A program made the position numbers and the translations under genes. From Chryseobacterium gleum (GTDB taxonomy: Bacteria > Bacteroidota > Bacteroidia > Flavobacteriales_C > GCA-002722245), in NCBI GenBank assembly GCA_945903925.1, contig CAMDPJ010000106.1, forward strand, positions 1 to 7,955: a DNA stretch of 7,955 bases. The letters run 5' to 3'. The notes beneath the pieces were generated by a model. That model had not been told where the DNA came from. It ran no database searches and worked only from the letters and a program-made list of their open reading frames with translations. Shown here in pieces: positions 5,754 to 7,955 of this stretch (within the stretch, counting starts at the first letter, position 1; every line of letters starts with the position of its first letter).

Positions 5754-6550
5754 TGAATTACGAAGCATTATGTCACGAAGTAATTGCTCTATCCAAAGAG
5801 GTAGGACAATTCATGAAAGAAGAAAACAAAAAAATTAGAACGGGTGATGTTGAATCTAAAGAGCATTTCAACTCTTTAGTGACCTACGTAGATAAAACGG
5901 TGGAAGAAAAGGTGATTGCCAAACTTTCTACTTTAATTGATGATGCCGGTTTTATCGCCGAAGAAGGAACAAGCTCTAAAATAGGAGAGAGGTACAATTG
6001 GATTATTGATCCTCTAGATGGCACTACCAATTTCATTCACGGTTTGCCAATTTATTGCGTTTCTATTGCTTTGCAAGAAGACGATGAAATTGTGTTGGGC
6101 GTTATTTTTGAACCCAATATGAATGAGTGTTTTTATGCTTGGAAAGGTAGTAAAGCCTATTTAAATGGTGAGGAAATTTCGGTTTCTTCGGCTAAAAGAA
6201 TGGAAGATTCTTTGTTGGCAACTGGCTTTCCTTATTGGGATTTCAATAGAATGGATGCTTACTTAAGAATTTTAAAAGATTTCACGGCGCGCACTCGAGG
6301 CATTAGAAGAATTGGTTCGGCAGCGGTTGATTTGGCTTACGTGGCTTGCGGACGGTTTGAAGCTTTTTACGAATACAGCTTAAAACCATGGGATATCGCA
6401 GCTGGCGCATTTATCATTGAGCAAGCTGGCGGCGTGGTAACCGATTTTCAAGGCAATCGCGATTTGGTTTCTGGTAAGGAAATTCTGGCCGCCAATCCGC
6501 ATATCCACCCCGAATTACAACAAAAAATCGAATCAGAATTTTATAAATAA
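5753..6550 (+). CDS. Inositol monophosphatase / SuhB-family phosphatase
   Basis: This is a Mg2+-dependent, Li+-sensitive-type sugar phosphatase of the inositol monophosphatase superfamily. The 265 residues equal the usual length (E. coli SuhB 267). Metal-binding motifs are complete: LVTYVDK (D47), AEEG (E70/E71), DPLDGTTNF (86-94, with D86 and D89) and the C-terminal KPWDIAAGAFIIEQAGG (W213, D214). It is therefore likely active, probably cytoplasmic. Substrate cannot be told from sequence: inositol-1-phosphate, another sugar phosphate, or 3'-phosphoadenosine phosphate (CysQ-like) are all conceivable, though the motif spacing looks more IMPase than CysQ. Its ATG shares one base with the lgt stop (TAATG, 5751-5755), which implies translational coupling in one operon. 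Its own TAA is followed immediately by a relic ATG at 6551. Confidence 0.93.
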   Translation: MNYEALCHEVIALSKEVGQFMKEENKKIRTGDVESKEHFNSLVTYVDKTVEEKVIAKLSTLIDDAGFIAEEGTSSKIGERYNWIIDPLDGTTNFIHGLPIYCVSIALQEDDEIVLGVIFEPNMNECFYAWKGSKAYLNGEEISVSSAKRMEDSLLATGFPYWDFNRMDAYLRILKDFTARTRGIRRIGSAAVDLAYVACGRFEAFYEYSLKPWDIAAGAFIIEQAGGVVTDFQGNRDLVSGKEILAANPHIHPELQQKIESEFYK

Positions 6551-6559
6551 ATGAAGAGT
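6545..6559. repeat. Left copy of 15-bp direct repeat (candidate target duplication)
   Basis: AAATAAATGAAGAGT spans the stop codon of the phosphatase gene and an ATG (6551) directly after it. The identical 15 bases recur at 6670-6684, where they cover the true start of the FkbM gene. The copy leaves a dead-end mini-frame (6551-6577, MKSKRTSQ then TAG) that shares only MKS with the real protein. Confidence 0.75.
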
Positions 6560-6570
6560 AAAAGAACATC

Positions 6571-6659
6571 ACAATAGTTCCTTCGTTCCTCAGGATGACA
6601 AACTCGGTAAGTGCTACTTAAGTAGTGGTTGTCATCCTGAGGAACGAAGGAACTATTGT
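6571..6659. mobile_element. Perfect 31-bp inverted repeat element between operon genes
   Basis: Arms at 6571-6601 and 6629-6659 are exact reverse complements over 31 bp, separated by a 27-nt loop that itself contains the 12-bp palindrome CTACTTAAGTAG (6614-6625). The right arm reads TTGTCATCCTGAGGAACG from the loop outward. The element plus 11 nt on the left and 10 nt on the right is bracketed by a 15-bp direct repeat (6545-6559, 6670-6684), consistent with insertion. It has no reading frame, so it is a non-autonomous element or repeat. In the operon transcript it would fold into a very stable hairpin that could affect expression of the downstream genes; there is no T tract, so it is not a standard terminator. 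Confidence 0.8.
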
Positions 6660-6669
6660 CCTACACATA

Positions 6670-6684
6670 AAATAAATGAAGAGT
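6670..6684. repeat. Right copy of 15-bp direct repeat
   Basis: AAATAAATGAAGAGT here includes the start codon (6676-6678) and codons 2-3 of the FkbM-family gene. It is identical to 6545-6559. Confidence 0.75.
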
Positions 6685-7479
6685 TTTTTATACATATTGC
6701 TCAACGAAGTAAAGCGCTTTTTTCAAATTAAAGAGTACCGAACTTTATTGATGTTGGGCTTGAAATACGGCAGAACAAAGCGTTATACCAGGCGTGAAGT
6801 TAAGTTTAACGGACAAACCTTCATCGTTGCCGATTTTCAATCTTTCTTTTGGCAATACAAGCAAATTTATGTGGATAAATGTTATCAGTTTTCTACTGCA
6901 AGCAAAGAGCCTGTTGTAATAGATTGTGGTGCCAATGTAGGTTTAAGCGCTTTGTTTTTTGCGCAAGCTTTTCCAAAAGCTAAAATTTTGGCTTACGAAG
7001 CCGATGCCAATATTCACCAATGTTTAAGCACGAATACAAAACATCTTTCAAATGTTGAAGCAATTCATCAAGCCATTTGGATTAGCAACGATGGTGTTCA
7101 GTTTAGCGCCGAAGGTGCCGATGGTGGTGCTGTTGCTACTGGAACTTCTGCTAAAACCATCAATGTTCCTAGCATTTCATTGACGGATGTGCTGGCAAAA
7201 TATTCTTCCATCGCTATGCTTAAAATGGATATTGAAGGTGCAGAAGTAGAGGTGATTCGTTCGGCGAAAAATGATTTACATAAATGTGAAAATATTTTTA
7301 TTGAGTATCATTCATTTAATGGCCAACCGCAGCATTTACATGAATTGCTTTCTATTTTAGCGAACAATAATTTTCGTTATTATTTGAAAGAAGAAGTGGT
7401 GCTTTCTCAACCTTTCGTAACGAAAGGCAACAAAGGAAATATGGATATGCAAATCAATATTTTTGCTTATAAAGTGTAA
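6676..7479 (+). CDS. FkbM-family SAM-dependent methyltransferase
   Basis: This 267-residue protein is a class I methyltransferase of the FkbM type (Methyltransf_21), a group that O-methylates sugars and polyketides and is common in polysaccharide gene clusters. The SAM-binding motif I VIDCGANVGLS lies at 81-91, the acidic end of beta-2 is YEAD (107-110, E108), and the family block MLKMDIEGAE is at 181-190 followed by IEYH (209-212). The C terminus NIFAYK is typical. Residues 1-75 form a less conserved N-terminal region without a clear signal peptide. The substrate is unknown; the glycosyltransferase starting 2 nt downstream suggests a glycan. The first nine coding bases lie in a direct repeat shared with the end of the phosphatase gene, implying that the 125-bp gap upstream is secondary. 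ATG 6676 is the first start in frame. Confidence 0.92.
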   Translation: MKSFLYILLNEVKRFFQIKEYRTLLMLGLKYGRTKRYTRREVKFNGQTFIVADFQSFFWQYKQIYVDKCYQFSTASKEPVVIDCGANVGLSALFFAQAFPKAKILAYEADANIHQCLSTNTKHLSNVEAIHQAIWISNDGVQFSAEGADGGAVATGTSAKTINVPSISLTDVLAKYSSIAMLKMDIEGAEVEVIRSAKNDLHKCENIFIEYHSFNGQPQHLHELLSILANNNFRYYLKEEVVLSQPFVTKGNKGNMDMQINIFAYKV

Positions 7480-7481
7480 AA

Positions 7482-7955
7482 ATGAAAGTTGTTATTTTAA
7501 GCAATACAGATTCGGGTGGAGGTGCGGCTATTGCTGCACGCCGACTCAATGATGCTTTAAATAGCAATGGCGTTCAATCGCATATGCTGGTGCTCGAGAA
7601 GAAGTCGGCCAACGAAAAAGTGGTAGCTCTTTCTTTATCTCCTCTTCGCAAAAAAATTCTCAAAGGTTTTACCTATTTCGAATATTTGTTTCAAAGAAAA
7701 ATTTTGTTGAAAGACAAAACGGTTTCTATGTTTTCAACCAATGAAGTGGGCGTTGATGTTTCGCAACATCCTTTGATACAAAGTGCCGATGTGATTAATA
7801 TTCATTGGATTAATTTCGGCTTTCTTTCAATGCGTGATATAGAAAGTTTGTATGCTTTCAATAAGCCAATAGTGTGGACTTTGCACGATATGTGGATGTT
7901 TACTGGCGGCTGTCATTATTCGGGAGAATGCACACAGTTTGAAGTCAATTGCGCT
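7482..7955 (+). CDS. GT4-family glycosyltransferase, N-terminal fragment
   Basis: The first 158 codons of a glycosyltransferase gene are present and the frame is open at the right edge. The N terminus MKVVILSNTDSGGGAAIAAR is a GT-B Rossmann start with a glycine-rich loop (residues 11-14) followed by a helix. Later come SADVINIHWI (101-110), then KPIVWTLHDMWMFTGGCHYS (128-147) with Cys144, Cys150 and Cys157, a cysteine pattern seen in a subgroup of GT4 enzymes common in Bacteroidota. These proteins transfer sugars from nucleotide-sugar donors in the cytoplasm during capsule, O-antigen or exopolysaccharide synthesis. Donor and acceptor are unknown, and the C-terminal donor-binding domain is outside the window. 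Only 2 nt separate it from the FkbM gene, so both are probably co-transcribed. Confidence 0.9.
   Translation, partial: MKVVILSNTDSGGGAAIAARRLNDALNSNGVQSHMLVLEKKSANEKVVALSLSPLRKKILKGFTYFEYLFQRKILLKDKTVSMFSTNEVGVDVSQHPLIQSADVINIHWINFGFLSMRDIESLYAFNKPIVWTLHDMWMFTGGCHYSGECTQFEVNCA

Noticed and set aside
6551..6577. Eight-codon frame after the phosphatase stop, possible leader peptide
   Set aside because: It is explained by duplication of the FkbM start in the 15-bp repeat and ends at TAG inside the inverted repeat; nothing suggests a regulatory leader.
847..6659. Palindromic repeats as a CRISPR array
   Set aside because: The units are isolated inverted pairs thousands of bases apart, with no regular repeat-spacer series and no cas genes.
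6571..6659. Inverted repeat as an intrinsic terminator ending the operon after the phosphatase gene
   Set aside because: Neither arm is followed by a T tract, and the direct repeats point to insertion; attenuation is possible but not shown.
1..7955. A new defence or other undescribed multi-gene system
   Set aside because: Every sizeable gene fits a known housekeeping or glycan-related family; nothing in gene content or arrangement points to a novel system.

Overview
The window looks like ordinary chromosome from an AT-rich member of the Bacteroidota. Supporting signs are promoter -7 boxes of the TAnnTTTG type upstream of several genes, little Shine-Dalgarno signal, and recognisable Bacteroidota-style versions of Lgt, FkbM methyltransferase and a GT4 glycosyltransferase. 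I cannot place it below phylum from the sequence alone.

Layout from left to right. A 5' fragment of a DedA-family membrane protein gene runs off the left edge (minus strand). Divergent from it is a single-domain rhodanese gene (plus strand), which ends in a strong terminator. Next comes a convergent gap holding a perfect 31-bp inverted repeat between two terminators. The minus strand then carries dnaN (sliding clamp), rarA (replication-associated AAA+ ATPase) and a small LPP20-like lipoprotein gene. From a divergent promoter region a plus-strand operon starts: lgt (prolipoprotein diacylglyceryl transferase), an inositol-monophosphatase/SuhB-family gene, an FkbM-family methyltransferase, and the start of a GT4 glycosyltransferase cut by the right edge. 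DnaN and RarA both act at the replication fork. Lgt modifies lipoproteins, and one lipoprotein gene lies directly across the divergent promoter. The last two genes suggest that the operon leads into a glycan-building locus.

I see no defence system, CRISPR array, phage or complete transposon. The most notable content is in the gaps, where three different short palindromic elements sit. One (about 3647-3825) has the anatomy of a MITE: terminal inverted repeats flanked by a 9-bp direct repeat. It appears to have been inserted between the lipoprotein gene and its terminator. Another (within 6545-6684) is flanked by a 15-bp direct repeat that includes the first nine bases of the FkbM gene. Removing one repeat copy plus the insert makes the phosphatase stop codon directly adjacent to the methyltransferase start codon, so an originally gapless operon junction seems to have been opened. 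The third (847-943) uses a related repeat unit in the opposite head/tail arrangement.

Promoter placement also argues that three genes (rhodanese, dnaN, lgt) start downstream of their longest possible reading frames.
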